A stretch of 64,000 nt of DNA. Source: Arthrobacter castelli DSM 16402 (GTDB taxonomy: Bacteria > Actinomycetota > Actinomycetes > Actinomycetales > Micrococcaceae). Location of the stretch: NCBI RefSeq assembly GCF_000430705.1, contig NZ_AUMN01000015.1, forward strand, positions 62,001-126,000. The letters are read 5' to 3'. Below, one piece after another: positions 9,069 through 18,374 of the stretch (the stretch's first letter is position 1; every line of letters starts with the position of its first letter). The notes under the pieces were generated by a model, which saw only the letters and a list, made by a program, of their open reading frames with translations, had not been told where the DNA came from and made no database searches. Position numbers and translations under genes: made by a program.

Positions 9069-10502
9069 GGAGATAGCACTAACAACGCCGCTCCGTTCGA
9101 TCTCCTTTATCACATCATCATGTTCCGCTTCGATCTCCGGTCCCTTGTTTGTGGGGTCCCATTTGATGATGAGTGCGGCTACGAGTCCGACGGCAGGAGC
9201 AAGGATCAGGAAGAGCATGGTCCCGTCCAGTCCGAACGCGGCCAGCAGTACTGGGAAAAAGAAGGTCCCAAACATGCCACCCACCCGACTCGCGGCTTCG
9301 ACGGCTCCGGTTCCATAACCACGAAGTATTGTCGGGTACGACAGCGCCCCAATCGATTTTCCTTGCGGTCCTGGTCCGGATGAATGGCCGAAGATAAACA
9401 ATCCGATGACTCCGGCAATAAGCCAAATCGACACCGCTCCGGATAATAGCCCAATGAAGGCCATTGAAAATATCACGATAATGTAGCCCATAATAGCGAG
9501 CCGGCGCATCCCGAATCTGGCGCTCAAATGCGCACCGGCGAGACCTCCGAGGATGCCGAACACATTAATTACGGCCGTTCCACCTAATGTCTCTAATCGG
9601 CCGCCGTTGAGGATAGTGGTGAGAAGAACTGGAATGTAGAGGCCGATGGCGTAGTACTCCATTCCCTGAGTCGCGGCGATCACCATCGCTAATATGGTTC
9701 GACGACCATAGCGTTTATTAAATATGATTCCCAGTGGTAACTTCGTGGGATTCTGTGCTTCTTCGGGACGGTCAGATCCTCCATCATCCTCGATCCGGAC
9801 TGAAATATTATACGTCTTTTCGAGTGTTTTGGCTGCGTCGTTCAGCGACGAATTCTTCGCGGCCCACATCGGACTTTCTTTTAGGTACATGAATCGCAAA
9901 ATCAGGATGATCACGGCGAATACGGCACCCAGACCGACGCTCCACCGCCAGGCGTCATCGCCAGCGCCCAGGGCGTATACGGCAATCACGATAAATGCCG
10001 TCGTAACGGTTGCTATGTACCAGAAGACTTGCCAGTAATTGACGTTCCTGCCTTTGGTTTTCGTGTTGCTAAGCTCAGAGATGAAGCTCAGGGCGACCGG
10101 CATGTCTAGCCCTATTCCGATTCCCATTAGGAAGCGGAATATCAATAATACCGTTGCATTGGGCGCAAGAGCTGCGCCTATCGTCGCGACAACGAGTAAT
10201 ATTAGGTCGATCGTAAAGAGCAATTTTCGACCGAATTTGTCAGTATAGATTCCGCCGACCAACGCACCGATCAGCGCGCCGAAAGGCATCGCCGTCATTA
10301 TCATTGAAAGATGAAACGGCGACAAACCGAATTGTTCGGTCAGTTGTTCAGTTGCCGTGCCTAGAACCACTAGGTCGTAGGCGTCGATAAATATTCCGCC
10401 CAAGGCGATCGTCACCAGAAGCAGAATCTTTGGTTGTGACGGACGAGCATTTACGTAATCAATGATGTCGTCGCGAGTGCGGACTACGATGTGTGAATCC
10501 AT
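9027..10502 (-). CDS. MFS transporter (aromatic/organic-acid symporter type), altered C-terminus
   Basis: About 491 residues from ATG 10502 (GGGGAG 8 nt upstream; the frame extends to 10607 without another ribosome site). The N-terminal cytoplasmic region (about 30 residues) is followed by 12 membrane segments, with GGIYTDKFGRKLLF in the loop after helix 2 and a long central loop (AKTLEKTYNIS and an acidic stretch). The order resembles benzoate/4-hydroxybenzoate-type transporters, but the substrate is unknown. It is downstream of the aldehyde dehydrogenase and is probably part of the GntR-headed cluster. Oddity: the last dozen or so codons are read out of frame through a remnant of the dehydrogenase gene, so the natural tail has been replaced; the membrane domain is intact. 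Confidence 0.85.
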   Translation of the reverse strand: MDSHIVVRTRDDIIDYVNARPSQPKILLLVTIALGGIFIDAYDLVVLGTATEQLTEQFGLSPFHLSMIMTAMPFGALIGALVGGIYTDKFGRKLLFTIDLILLVVATIGAALAPNATVLLIFRFLMGIGIGLDMPVALSFISELSNTKTKGRNVNYWQVFWYIATVTTAFIVIAVYALGAGDDAWRWSVGLGAVFAVIILILRFMYLKESPMWAAKNSSLNDAAKTLEKTYNISVRIEDDGGSDRPEEAQNPTKLPLGIIFNKRYGRRTILAMVIAATQGMEYYAIGLYIPVLLTTILNGGRLETLGGTAVINVFGILGGLAGAHLSARFGMRRLAIMGYIIVIFSMAFIGLLSGAVSIWLIAGVIGLFIFGHSSGPGPQGKSIGALSYPTILRGYGTGAVEAASRVGGMFGTFFFPVLLAAFGLDGTMLFLILAPAVGLVAALIIKWDPTNKGPEIEAEHDDVIKEIERSGVVSAISESRRPPFQTSSKN

Positions 10503-10668
10503 GAAATTTCGCTCCCCAATGAGCTGTGATGATCCCTGAACAATTAGTTGTCTAGGTGCAGCATCACTTACAACTTGAAACGCTGTCGTTTCCCAAAGTA
10601 ATGCCACCCCGCATTTAGCGGTACCCTACGATGATTCTGACGGTTGTGTCGTATATTCGACGGTGGAG

Positions 10669-12099
10669 TTAATGGGCTATTGAGATTGTCTGTTCTTCGG
10701 TGAACTCGAACATGCCGGTTAGGCTTCCTTCGCGCCCGATTCCGCTGTCCCCGAACCCGCCGAACGGCACTTCTGGAGTATTGGGAGTCCCGTTGTTGAT
10801 GCCGATAATCCCTATTCGTAGGCGTTCGGCCAATTTAGTCGCATGTCCTGATTCCCCACTGCAGACGTAGCCCGCCAGGCCGACACCCCATCCATTGATT
10901 TCTTCCACGAGACCATCTTCGTCCGTGTACGACCGAACCGGGCATACCGGGCCGAACACTTCTTGGTTCCACAGGTCGTCATCTTCGGTCGATTCAACCA
11001 TTGTCGGCTCGAGGTAGGCGGGATTTTCCTGGTCGCGCCGGCCGGACCATATCCGATTTCCGTTTGTCCTGGCTTGGTTCACGAGGTTCCTTAGCCGGTC
11101 AGCTGCCGCCACAGAAATGAGGGGTCCGAGGTCGGTGGCTTCGTCGAACTGGTCGCCGCACCGTATCGTCTGTAGTCGGTCCGCGAATTCCTGGAGAAAT
11201 TGTTCGTACAAGGAATCATGTATAAAGACGTTGTTGGCCGCGATACAGGACTCGCCATTATTGCGAAACTTGGCGATCATTAGTGTATCGACGGCGGAAG
11301 CGACGTCCGCGTCGTGGCGGACGATAAATGGTGCCCGGCCGCCGAGTTCCAGTGTCGCTCGGGTGAAGTTTCCAGCCGCACGGATGCCGACTTCGCGGCC
11401 AACTTTGGTCGACCCCGTGAACGATACAGCGGCGACATCAGCATGATCAATTAGCTCGTTGCTCAAGGCTTTGCTATCCCCGATGACGTAATTTAGTGTA
11501 CCTGAGGGCAGTTCCGGGTCGGCAAGCTTCACGATTTCGTAGCCCGATAGCGGAGTCACCTCCGAGGGCTTCAGGATGACCGGGCAACCAGCCGCTAAAG
11601 CGGCCGCGATTTTCCGGGCCGGGATCGATAGAGGAAAGTTCCATGTGCCAAGTGCGGCAACGACGCCGACGGCATGACGGTTGATCAGGAACCGTCTGGC
11701 GCTTGTTGTGCGCTGTTGACCTTCTTCCATGGCTATAGCCGCCTCGGAGAACCAGTCAAAATACTTGGCCGACAACTCGACTTCGCCGTGTGCCTCCGCA
11801 ATTCGTTTGCCACTTTCGCCGGCTATCAAGGGAGCGAGACGATCGGCCGACGAGCGCAATTTGGCGGCAATCGCTCGGAGAGCGTCCCCGCGATTGCGGG
11901 CGGGCGTATTCGACCATTCGTTTCGAACCGCTGCGGCGGCGCGTACGGCCGACTCCACATTCGCGGGGGTCGACCATGATGTGGTGGCTACCACTTCACC
12001 ATTGCCCGGATTAGTCACCGCTTGAACGTCACCTTCCGAGGCGAAGTCTTCCCGGGATATACGAGCAGCCGGATAATTAACGGGATCTGCTGACATCAT
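10669..12099 (-). CDS. NAD(P)-dependent aldehyde dehydrogenase, succinate-semialdehyde type
   Basis: About 476 residues if started at the ATG pair 12096-12099, which follows GAAAGGAC; the open frame extends further upstream but overlaps the enolase-superfamily gene. Family motifs are GTWNFPLS (cofactor region), SFTGSTKVGRE, ELGGRAPF with the general-base Glu and NNGESCIAANN with the catalytic Cys, ending in EVPFGGFGDSGIGREG. It oxidises a short aldehyde to its acid. Its start overlaps the end of the enolase-superfamily gene by about 20 bp, so it is translationally coupled in the GntR operon. A second, decayed copy lies at 8601. The exact substrate is unknown; lactaldehyde or a semialdehyde from a sugar-acid pathway would fit. 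Confidence 0.9.
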   Translation of the reverse strand: MMSADPVNYPAARISREDFASEGDVQAVTNPGNGEVVATTSWSTPANVESAVRAAAAVRNEWSNTPARNRGDALRAIAAKLRSSADRLAPLIAGESGKRIAEAHGEVELSAKYFDWFSEAAIAMEEGQQRTTSARRFLINRHAVGVVAALGTWNFPLSIPARKIAAALAAGCPVILKPSEVTPLSGYEIVKLADPELPSGTLNYVIGDSKALSNELIDHADVAAVSFTGSTKVGREVGIRAAGNFTRATLELGGRAPFIVRHDADVASAVDTLMIAKFRNNGESCIAANNVFIHDSLYEQFLQEFADRLQTIRCGDQFDEATDLGPLISVAAADRLRNLVNQARTNGNRIWSGRRDQENPAYLEPTMVESTEDDDLWNQEVFGPVCPVRSYTDEDGLVEEINGWGVGLAGYVCSGESGHATKLAERLRIGIIGINNGTPNTPEVPFGGFGDSGIGREGSLTGMFEFTEEQTISIAH

Positions 12100-13303
12100 G
12101 CAAAGTCCTTTCTGCTTCTTTGATCTGGAAAGCGTCACGTACTTCTTCGTTGAGTTCACCCATGAGGCCGGGATACTGCGGAACGACGAGTGATCCGTTC
12201 TCCAGCGACCATGGCCGAGCGGGGATCTCGGTACGCAGTGGGTTGTCGCGGATATCCAATTCAATCCAGTCCACATTCGAATATGCCGCACCGAGTTGAA
12301 CGGCTGCGGCAAGCCCGAGGGCACCTCCGTACCAGTGTGGAGCCACAGCGCACGATGTTCCTTGGGCCACCTGGGCGATTCTGACCGCAGCGGTGAGACC
12401 ACCACATTTCGCAGGATCCGGCTGGATATAGCGGACAGCCGGTGACCGTACGTAATTCAGAAACTCGTCGTATCCGTAGTTGTTTTCGCCGGTCGCCACG
12501 GGTAGCGACGTCGCTTCATGGAACCTTTCGAGATCGCCGAGGTGATTTCCTGCGATCGGCTCTTCTAGCCATTCGACCCCGCAGCTGGCCATAAGGTGTG
12601 ACATCTCGATTGCCTCGTGGAGGTCCCATGCCTGATTCGCATCGGCGAAAATGCGCATTTCGCCTCCGCAGACTTTGTTAATGGTGTCGAGCGTAGTTTG
12701 GTCAGTCTCACGACCAAATCCGACCTTTGCTTTGACAGCGCGAAATCCGCGCTCAATAGCCCGTTCGCAAAGTTCCACGATGTCTGTAGGCCCGACCCCG
12801 GACGCGTATGCGGGTACGGAATCGCGAACCGCTCCCTCTGTAAGCATGCGGTGAACCGGCTGACCGCTCCGCTTGGCCACAAGGTCCCAAAGGGCGAGAT
12901 CAATGCCGCTAATGGCCTGCGAGATGGGTCCCGGAGCGCCCCATTGCCGGCCGACGCCGCTCAACCGGGACGCGATCCGGTTGGTGACTGCTTCCGGGTC
13001 GGACACATCCGCGCCCAATACCATATCCGCGGCCCCTTGCAGCACGGTTGCGATACGTTCTTCGGCCGCCCAATCGGGGTAGTTGATCCAACTTTCGCCG
13101 ATGCCCGTGAGGCCATCCGCGTGGACCTCGACGAGACACATACGGCGTGCCGTAAGCGCAGAAAACGACATCGGAACTATCGAGGTGATCGGCACTTCGA
13201 GAATTCGAACTCGCACCCGTTCGGCAATCAAAACGCCCGTCCGCGCATTCTCATTTTCGATCGTCGATGGAGCACATTGTTGCTTGCTTGCGTTATCCAT
13301 CAC
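12077..13303 (-). CDS. Enolase-superfamily dehydratase/racemase (mandelate racemase-like)
   Basis: About 408 residues (start GTG 13303, or ATG 13300). Catalytic residues can be placed: K191-A-K193, D221 and N223 in DANQAW, E247 in WLEEP, E273 in TGEN and H323 in APHW. This is the arrangement of the mandelate-racemase subgroup, which abstracts the alpha proton of a carboxylate, usually to dehydrate a sugar acid. The start overlaps the stop of the dehydrogenase gene (ATGA type), so the genes are co-translated. In a rhamnosidase/sulfatase island a sugar-acid (for example aldonate) dehydratase is plausible, but the substrate cannot be read from sequence. Confidence 0.88.
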   Translation of the reverse strand: MMDNASKQQCAPSTIENENARTGVLIAERVRVRILEVPITSIVPMSFSALTARRMCLVEVHADGLTGIGESWINYPDWAAEERIATVLQGAADMVLGADVSDPEAVTNRIASRLSGVGRQWGAPGPISQAISGIDLALWDLVAKRSGQPVHRMLTEGAVRDSVPAYASGVGPTDIVELCERAIERGFRAVKAKVGFGRETDQTTLDTINKVCGGEMRIFADANQAWDLHEAIEMSHLMASCGVEWLEEPIAGNHLGDLERFHEATSLPVATGENNYGYDEFLNYVRSPAVRYIQPDPAKCGGLTAAVRIAQVAQGTSCAVAPHWYGGALGLAAAVQLGAAYSNVDWIELDIRDNPLRTEIPARPWSLENGSLVVPQYPGLMGELNEEVRDAFQIKEAERTLHDVSRSR

Positions 13304-14178
13304 TCGTCGGCCGTGCGCGAGAGTGTACGGTAGAGTTCCTGGACCGAGCCAGTGTCCTGTCGACCATATCCTTGGTTCATCGTCAGAGAATTGATGTGAT
13401 CGATCGAACCAGCAACAAATGACGGTGACCCGACCGCGCCTTCCAAATCGAGTGCCAGCTTGTTATCTTTTGCTAGCAACGCCAACGAAAAAGCAGGTTC
13501 GTAATCATTGGCTATCAGTTTCGGGGCCAACTCGCGGAATAAATTGGAGACTGTAGCCGCTCCGGATTCAGCCACTGTATTAACGAAGACGTCCGTATCG
13601 ACCCCCGCGAGCCGACACGTGTTCAATGCTTCGGCGGTGACTGCGTTTATAGCACCGAACATAAGATTGTTCAGGATCTTCACAACGGAGCCGGCACCTA
13701 CGTCGCCGACTCGGACGACTCTTTTGGCTACGACGCCTTCGAGGAACGCCGCTACCGTATCGATCGCGCCCTCCGCTCCTCCAGCGGGAAGCGTCCAGTG
13801 ACCACAGCCTTCTGGCCGGCCGAGAACGGGCGCATCGACGTAGTCGACATCATACGAGACAAGATGCTCGCTTGCGGTCTTTGCCGATGCAGCATCGATC
13901 GTCGACAGATCGACGACAACGCTACCCGCTTGTGCGTGAGAAAGTGGACCACGGGCGGCCTCGATGACGTCATCAGGCCGCGGAAGGGATAAAACGATCA
14001 GCTCCGCGTCGGCGATCGCGGGAGCCTGTTCGGTGTGAGTCTGAATTCCGTGGGCGGCTGCGGCGTCGCGAGCCCCCGCCACGGGATCATAACCCGAAAC
14101 ACTTCGCCCCGCTTCCGTCAGCTTACTGGCCACTCGACCACCCATCGTGCCGAGTCCAATGACAGCAATTTCAGTCAT
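13300..14178 (-). CDS. Beta-hydroxyacid dehydrogenase (3-hydroxyisobutyrate dehydrogenase family)
   Basis: 292 residues, standard length. The N-terminal Rossmann fold has VIGLGTMGGRVA (GxGxxG at about 8-13); the active-site lysine is K167 in GSVVKILNNL. The usual substrate-loop glycine motif is changed to APVLGRPEGCGHW, so substrate preference may differ from classical hydroxyisobutyrate or tartronate-semialdehyde reductases. It overlaps the GntR gene upstream and the enolase-superfamily gene downstream by 4 bp each, which makes a tight operon: regulator, dehydrogenase, enolase-type, aldehyde dehydrogenase, MFS. A truncated copy is found at 8900-9068. Confidence 0.92.
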   Translation of the reverse strand: MTEIAVIGLGTMGGRVASKLTEAGRSVSGYDPVAGARDAAAAHGIQTHTEQAPAIADAELIVLSLPRPDDVIEAARGPLSHAQAGSVVVDLSTIDAASAKTASEHLVSYDVDYVDAPVLGRPEGCGHWTLPAGGAEGAIDTVAAFLEGVVAKRVVRVGDVGAGSVVKILNNLMFGAINAVTAEALNTCRLAGVDTDVFVNTVAESGAATVSNLFRELAPKLIANDYEPAFSLALLAKDNKLALDLEGAVGSPSFVAGSIDHINSLTMNQGYGRQDTGSVQELYRTLSRTADE

Positions 14179-14876
14179 GAGTTCCTTCCTTGTCGTGCCA
14201 CGTTTTGTGCTTCTTCGGCAACTGCAGCTTCCAGACTGCGACGAAGGCGTTCGATGTGTTTTCGAGCCGTTTCTTCGGCCGCCTCCGGATCGCCGCTGCG
14301 CAGCGAATCGATAATTAGTCGATGCTCAGCGAGGGCCTCCTCCATACCACCACCGAACAAATGTGTGGTCGCCATGGCGAGGCGAACTTCCCCCTGCAAA
14401 CGGTCAAGCGATTCCATAAGACGCGCATTGCCCGATATCTCTCGGATTGAGCGGTGGAAATCCGCATCGAGCGCCATATGGGCGTCCACGTCGTGTGCCT
14501 GGACGGCAGCAGAGTGCGACTCCCAGATCTCCTCCAGACGAACGAGCCGGTCCGCGTCAATACGAGACGCTGCCAGTCTGCCAGCGAGCCCCTCGAGCAC
14601 TTCGCGGAGTTCATATATATGGACCAGATCATCGGCACCTATGGACGCAACAATGGCTCCCCTGTTGGGGACGGAATGAGCCAGACCCTCGGATACGATC
14701 CGAGCAATCGCCTCCCGTGCCGGACTGCGACTGATATTCAGACGCCGCGCGACTCCAGGGGCAGACAGCCTCGACCCCGGCAGCAATTGATGGCCTAAGA
14801 TTTCGTCCCGCAATACGCGATACGCCTGCTCGACAAGTGCATCGCCACGGGCAACCGCGACTTCTGTCTCTACCAC
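14175..14876 (-). CDS. GntR-family regulator, FadR/FCD type
   Basis: About 233 residues from GTG 14876, which is preceded by GGAGGAAGGGAGG at about 8 nt; the longer frame to 14906 would place the operator inside the gene. The N-terminal winged helix (DEILGHQLLPGSRLS, then RRLNISRSPAREAIARI) is followed by an all-helical FCD effector domain with ELREVLEG and the metal/ligand residues D-x(3)-H (DADFHRS) and EHRLII. It is the first gene of the catabolic operon, and an inverted repeat in its leader suggests that it represses itself and the operon until its ligand, probably a sugar acid, appears. Confidence 0.92.
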   Translation of the reverse strand: MVETEVAVARGDALVEQAYRVLRDEILGHQLLPGSRLSAPGVARRLNISRSPAREAIARIVSEGLAHSVPNRGAIVASIGADDLVHIYELREVLEGLAGRLAASRIDADRLVRLEEIWESHSAAVQAHDVDAHMALDADFHRSIREISGNARLMESLDRLQGEVRLAMATTHLFGGGMEEALAEHRLIIDSLRSGDPEAAEETARKHIERLRRSLEAAVAEEAQNVARQGRNS

Positions 14877-14896
14877 TGCGGCAACCTCCCTTCCTC

Positions 14897-14914
14897 CATG
14901 TAGCACGCTACATG
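14897..14914. promoter_or_regulatory. Operator: perfect CATGTAGC/GCTACATG inverted repeat
   Basis: Eight-base arms CATGTAGC and GCTACATG are separated by AC. The core TGTAGC-N2-GCTACA resembles FadR-type GntR operators, which typically have a GT...AC core. It lies about 20 bp before the chosen GTG start of the GntR gene, immediately upstream of its ribosome site, as expected for autoregulation. Confidence 0.7.
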
Positions 14915-15001
14915 CAATCTTGGATTGTGCGCAAGATCATAGAAGCACTGCTTTGATGGGCATCTTCCATCCTTGTAACAGGGCTGCCATTAGTCACGGG
15001 C

Positions 15002-15650
15002 TCACATGGGTGGACGCGAACGACTCATAGGCGTTGAAATCGACTTCAGTGGATCTGCTCGACTTGCGGGGGCCAGGTCGACAAATGGATCCATGTGGCC
15101 GTTCGTGGTTGACCAGCGCCCCCAGTCCAGGGTGGCCGCTTCTACGTCATTTGGCCCTTCCAAAGGGCCAAATGCGTTGATCAACCCCGTTTTATAGAGG
15201 CCCTTCTGCGACTCGGTCAGCACATTGTCATAAGCGTCGCCGACAGAATCGACAGACCCGACAGAGGCGTCGTGAGCGCCGGCTTCGACGAGTCGCTCGG
15301 TCAACGCGACGGAAGTGTACTTACTTTCCGCATCGTTGGGATGGGTCAAGCCGTTCAGGTCGGTGATGCCTTCTTTGCTGCGGGCATCTATAGCCATTTC
15401 GAGGGCGTCCAACACCAGGCGGGTGCCCATCTGTGTGTCGGCCATCCATCCGATGATGCGGCGGGAGAACACGTCAATGATGAACGCCGTTGCCTCGGTC
15501 TTAACGTACGTGAAGTCGGGCGTACCACGGCCGGTTCGGTGCCGGAGCTCAGAAGCGGCAGGCCACCCGGTCGGCGGTGCGGGCCGCGGCCTCTTCGCCG
15601 ATGATGGTGCACACCCTCTCCCGACCCAATACTCCGCCCCGCCCTAGGGC
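15002..15650 (-). pseudogene. IS3-family transposase (OrfB) remnant
   Basis: The main frame (15002-15472) contains VFSRRIIGWMADTQMGTRLV, then a degenerate target-strand motif (HPNDAESKYTS instead of HSDAGSQYTS) and GDAYDNVLTESQKGLYK with the catalytic Glu, in IS3 OrfB order. To the right, PDFTYVKTEATAFIID continues the integrase core in the same frame, but still further upstream the signal is broken by stops and frameshifts. The C-terminal 40 residues are not family-like. The element is dead and separates the GntR operon from the rhamnosidase gene. Confidence 0.75.
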
Positions 15651-15731
15651 TGACCCCAACAGCGCTCGGGGTACTTGCAACCGTGGGCGTCGCTGGAAAA
15701 CAGCAAGCCTGTCAATGGTTGAATGCAGGGC

Positions 15732-15762
15732 CAATTGTTGCAATGATGAATCGTTACAATTG
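15732..15762. promoter_or_regulatory. Nested repeat with LacI-operator-like core
   Basis: Arms CAATTGT (15732-15738) and ACAATTG (15756-15762) enclose ATGAATCGTT (15746-15755), a core identical to that in the site before the second sulfatase gene (19433-19442). It lies downstream of the rhamnosidase gene beside the IS3 remnant, so the gene it once served may be lost, or the resemblance may be chance. Confidence 0.3.
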
Positions 15763-15791
15763 GTTGCATTGGCGTTGGCGCTGCTTCAGCC

Positions 15792-18038
15792 TCAAGCCGC
15801 AAACGTATGCACACCACCGACGACGTCGTGCACTTCGCCGTTGGGGAGCACGCAGTGGGCCTCGGTTCCATGGGGGATCTCCACGATGAAATCCGTGTGA
15901 CCAGTCGCTTTATGCCAGGAAGACCGGACGTGCCCATGTGGCGTTTGGAGGGAAGCGTCGACCCAGTCAACTCCTTCACCCGGGACCGGCTCGATTCTGA
16001 TTTTGCTGTATCCAGGGGCGGCCGGACGGATGCCAGCCATCACCTTGTAGACCCAGTCGGCAATCGCTCCGAACGCGTAGTGATTGAAACTGGTCATCTC
16101 GCCGGGATTGATGGCCCCATCGGGCAGCATTGAGTCCCATCTTTCCCAGATCGTGGTTGCCCCCATCGTGACAGGGTACATCCATGAGGGGCAGGATTCT
16201 TCGAGGAGCAAATTGTACGCATCGGCCGGATAACCGCTCTCCGAGAGTGCCCACGTAATGTAAGGTGTTCCGGCAAAGCCGGTGGAGACACGATAGTCGT
16301 TGTCACGGACGAGCTTTACGAGCCGTTCAGCTGCCGCTGGAATGCATTGCTCCGGCAGTATTCCAAAGGTAATGGCCAAGGCGTAAACGGTGGTGCAATC
16401 GGAAGTGATGACACCGTCTTTCTGCACGTAATTGTCATTGAATGCTTCCTTGACCCGCTGGGCCAGTCGTTCGTAATGGGCTTGGTCGTCGCGCTTACCG
16501 AGGATTCCAGCAGCCTCGGCGCAGAAAGTCGCTGATCTGTACAGGCAGGCGGTCGCCACGACGCCACTGTCAGCCTTGGCTGCCCCCGGCTTTTCTGGTG
16601 GGGCATCAGGGTCGAGCCAATCGCCGAATTGGAAGCCCGCCGTCCAGAGCGAATTTCTATCGAGCATTCGTTCGACCGACCGGATATGCATTTGCATGCC
16701 GGGGTACTGCTCAGCCAGCCGCTCCACGTCACCATAGGCGTACCAGAGCGCTTCCGGTACCCAGACAGCCGCGTCGCCCCAGATCGCGGTAGCTGCCAGT
16801 CCCTCAAACGGTGTGAAGCCTCTGCGGAATTGGGCATATTTCAGGATGTCGGGGACGACTATCGGCACGATATTGTTATTTGCCCGCGTCTCCTCCGCCA
16901 AATCCAGTAGCCACTTGTGGAGGAAGTCCGCGACGTCGTATAGGAATGAAGCGGTCGGCGCGAAGACCGCTATGTCCCCGGTCCAGCCAAGTCTTTCGTC
17001 CCGCTGAGGGCAGTCGGTGGGGATGTCCAGGAAATTGCCTTTCTGGCTCCAGACGACGTTGTCGATCAGTTGGTTCAGCTTCTCGTTAGACGATTTGAAG
17101 TGACCGGTCCGCCGCATCTGAGAATGAATGACGACAGCTTCGAGAGAATCAACGCTTAGCTCGCCAGGCCATCCGGATACTTCCGCGTAACGGAACCCGT
17201 GAAAGGTGAACCGCGGCTCAAAATGGCTCACACCCTCGCCGAGGACGAGTGTGTCGGTGGCCTCCGCTCCTCTAAGAGGCCGTGTCCCCAATTCATCGTA
17301 TTCGAGGACTTCGGCGTGCCGGAGCGTGATTACATCTCCCCTTTGGCCCCGCGCCGAAAAGCGAATCCAGCCTACGAGATTCTGCCCAAAATCGACCAGC
17401 GTCTTGCCTGCCGGTGATTGCCACACCCGGACCGGTTTCAGAATTTCGTGGCGGACAACCGGCGGGCCGGCCTGTTCTACGAGGATTGACCGGTCCACCG
17501 TCTGGCACCGTACGGTCCGAGGCACACCCTTGCCGTGCGACATCACGACATCTTCACCGTCATAGATGCTGTTTGCGGCCACCGTCGAATCAGTGACCAG
17601 CCACGAATCGTCGGTTGCTATCTCGGTGACCGTCCCATCCTGGTACTCGATACGGAGCGACAGCATCAGACCGATCTCGTCCCCGTAATTTACATCTGCA
17701 CCTTCGAACCCAAGCTCCCCACGCCACCAGCCATTTCCAACCGTCACGGTCAGTTCATTCCGGCCCGGGGACACGAGAGAGGCGACGTCGAACACCTGGT
17801 ATTGCAGCCGCCATTCGTATGAAGTCCATCCAGGATTCAACACCGACTCGGTGACCGGCTTATCGTTCAGGCGGGCTATATAGATGCCGCGGGCGGTCGC
17901 GGCCAGCTGCGCCGAGACGACTTTGCCGCACTGTTCTTCCACGTCAAAGATCCGGACAAACTCCGGTGCCCAGCCCGTGTCCTCCGTGGGGCAAATCAGT
18001 TCGGCACGCTCCAACGGAGGGGGCGTTCTTTCGGCCAT
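15792..18038 (-). CDS. Alpha-L-rhamnosidase (GH78)
   Basis: 748 residues, in the usual range for GH78. An N-terminal beta-sandwich (GWTSYEWRLQYQVFDV, then GNGWWRGELGF) precedes the alpha/alpha-barrel catalytic domain. That domain carries the GH78 signature DIPTDCPQRDERLGWTGDI, which provides catalytic acidic residues, and later WERWDSM, FNHYAFGAIADW and a C-terminal beta domain with YSKIRIEP. No signal peptide is visible, so it probably acts on imported rhamnosides. A LacI-type operator lies about 165 bp upstream and a lacI gene is divergent. It should cleave terminal alpha-L-rhamnose; together with two sulfatases it suggests a sulfated rhamnose-containing substrate. Confidence 0.93.
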   Translation of the reverse strand: MAERTPPPLERAELICPTEDTGWAPEFVRIFDVEEQCGKVVSAQLAATARGIYIARLNDKPVTESVLNPGWTSYEWRLQYQVFDVASLVSPGRNELTVTVGNGWWRGELGFEGADVNYGDEIGLMLSLRIEYQDGTVTEIATDDSWLVTDSTVAANSIYDGEDVVMSHGKGVPRTVRCQTVDRSILVEQAGPPVVRHEILKPVRVWQSPAGKTLVDFGQNLVGWIRFSARGQRGDVITLRHAEVLEYDELGTRPLRGAEATDTLVLGEGVSHFEPRFTFHGFRYAEVSGWPGELSVDSLEAVVIHSQMRRTGHFKSSNEKLNQLIDNVVWSQKGNFLDIPTDCPQRDERLGWTGDIAVFAPTASFLYDVADFLHKWLLDLAEETRANNNIVPIVVPDILKYAQFRRGFTPFEGLAATAIWGDAAVWVPEALWYAYGDVERLAEQYPGMQMHIRSVERMLDRNSLWTAGFQFGDWLDPDAPPEKPGAAKADSGVVATACLYRSATFCAEAAGILGKRDDQAHYERLAQRVKEAFNDNYVQKDGVITSDCTTVYALAITFGILPEQCIPAAAERLVKLVRDNDYRVSTGFAGTPYITWALSESGYPADAYNLLLEESCPSWMYPVTMGATTIWERWDSMLPDGAINPGEMTSFNHYAFGAIADWVYKVMAGIRPAAPGYSKIRIEPVPGEGVDWVDASLQTPHGHVRSSWHKATGHTDFIVEIPHGTEAHCVLPNGEVHDVVGGVHTFAA

Positions 18039-18202
18039 GGCGGTTTCCGTCCTATTCCGGCTGCATCAGCGGTCAGTGTGGTCCAACCACCCGGAAATTC
18101 CGGTATGCAACATCGACGACGAAACAATGCGCAGTGGCGTCGGTCCGTTGTTCTTTAGCGACAAATATGGTTCGCATCACTTGGTGGGTAGACTACGCGC
18201 CG

Positions 18203-18220
18203 TATTGATTCGTTTCAATA
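18203..18220. promoter_or_regulatory. LacI-type operator between rhamnosidase and lacI genes
   Basis: TATTGATTCGTTTCAATA is an 18-bp near-palindrome: outer arms TATTGA/TCAATA are perfect and the centre has CG, the hallmark of LacI-family sites. It is placed in the 336-bp divergent promoter region (18039-18374), where binding could control both directions. The rest of the region has no gene. Confidence 0.65.
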
Positions 18221-18374
18221 TCGAATAATTGAATGCCTGAAAAAGCACGTGCCTGAGTCGGCTACGACAGCGTACGCGATCAAGGCCCCTATATCGAAGC
18301 TGGTTGTGATGTCATGGTGACTGTAGAAGAGTTCAGCCGTATAGCTGGGGCTCGGGTATGGGTGGTGAGTTCGC

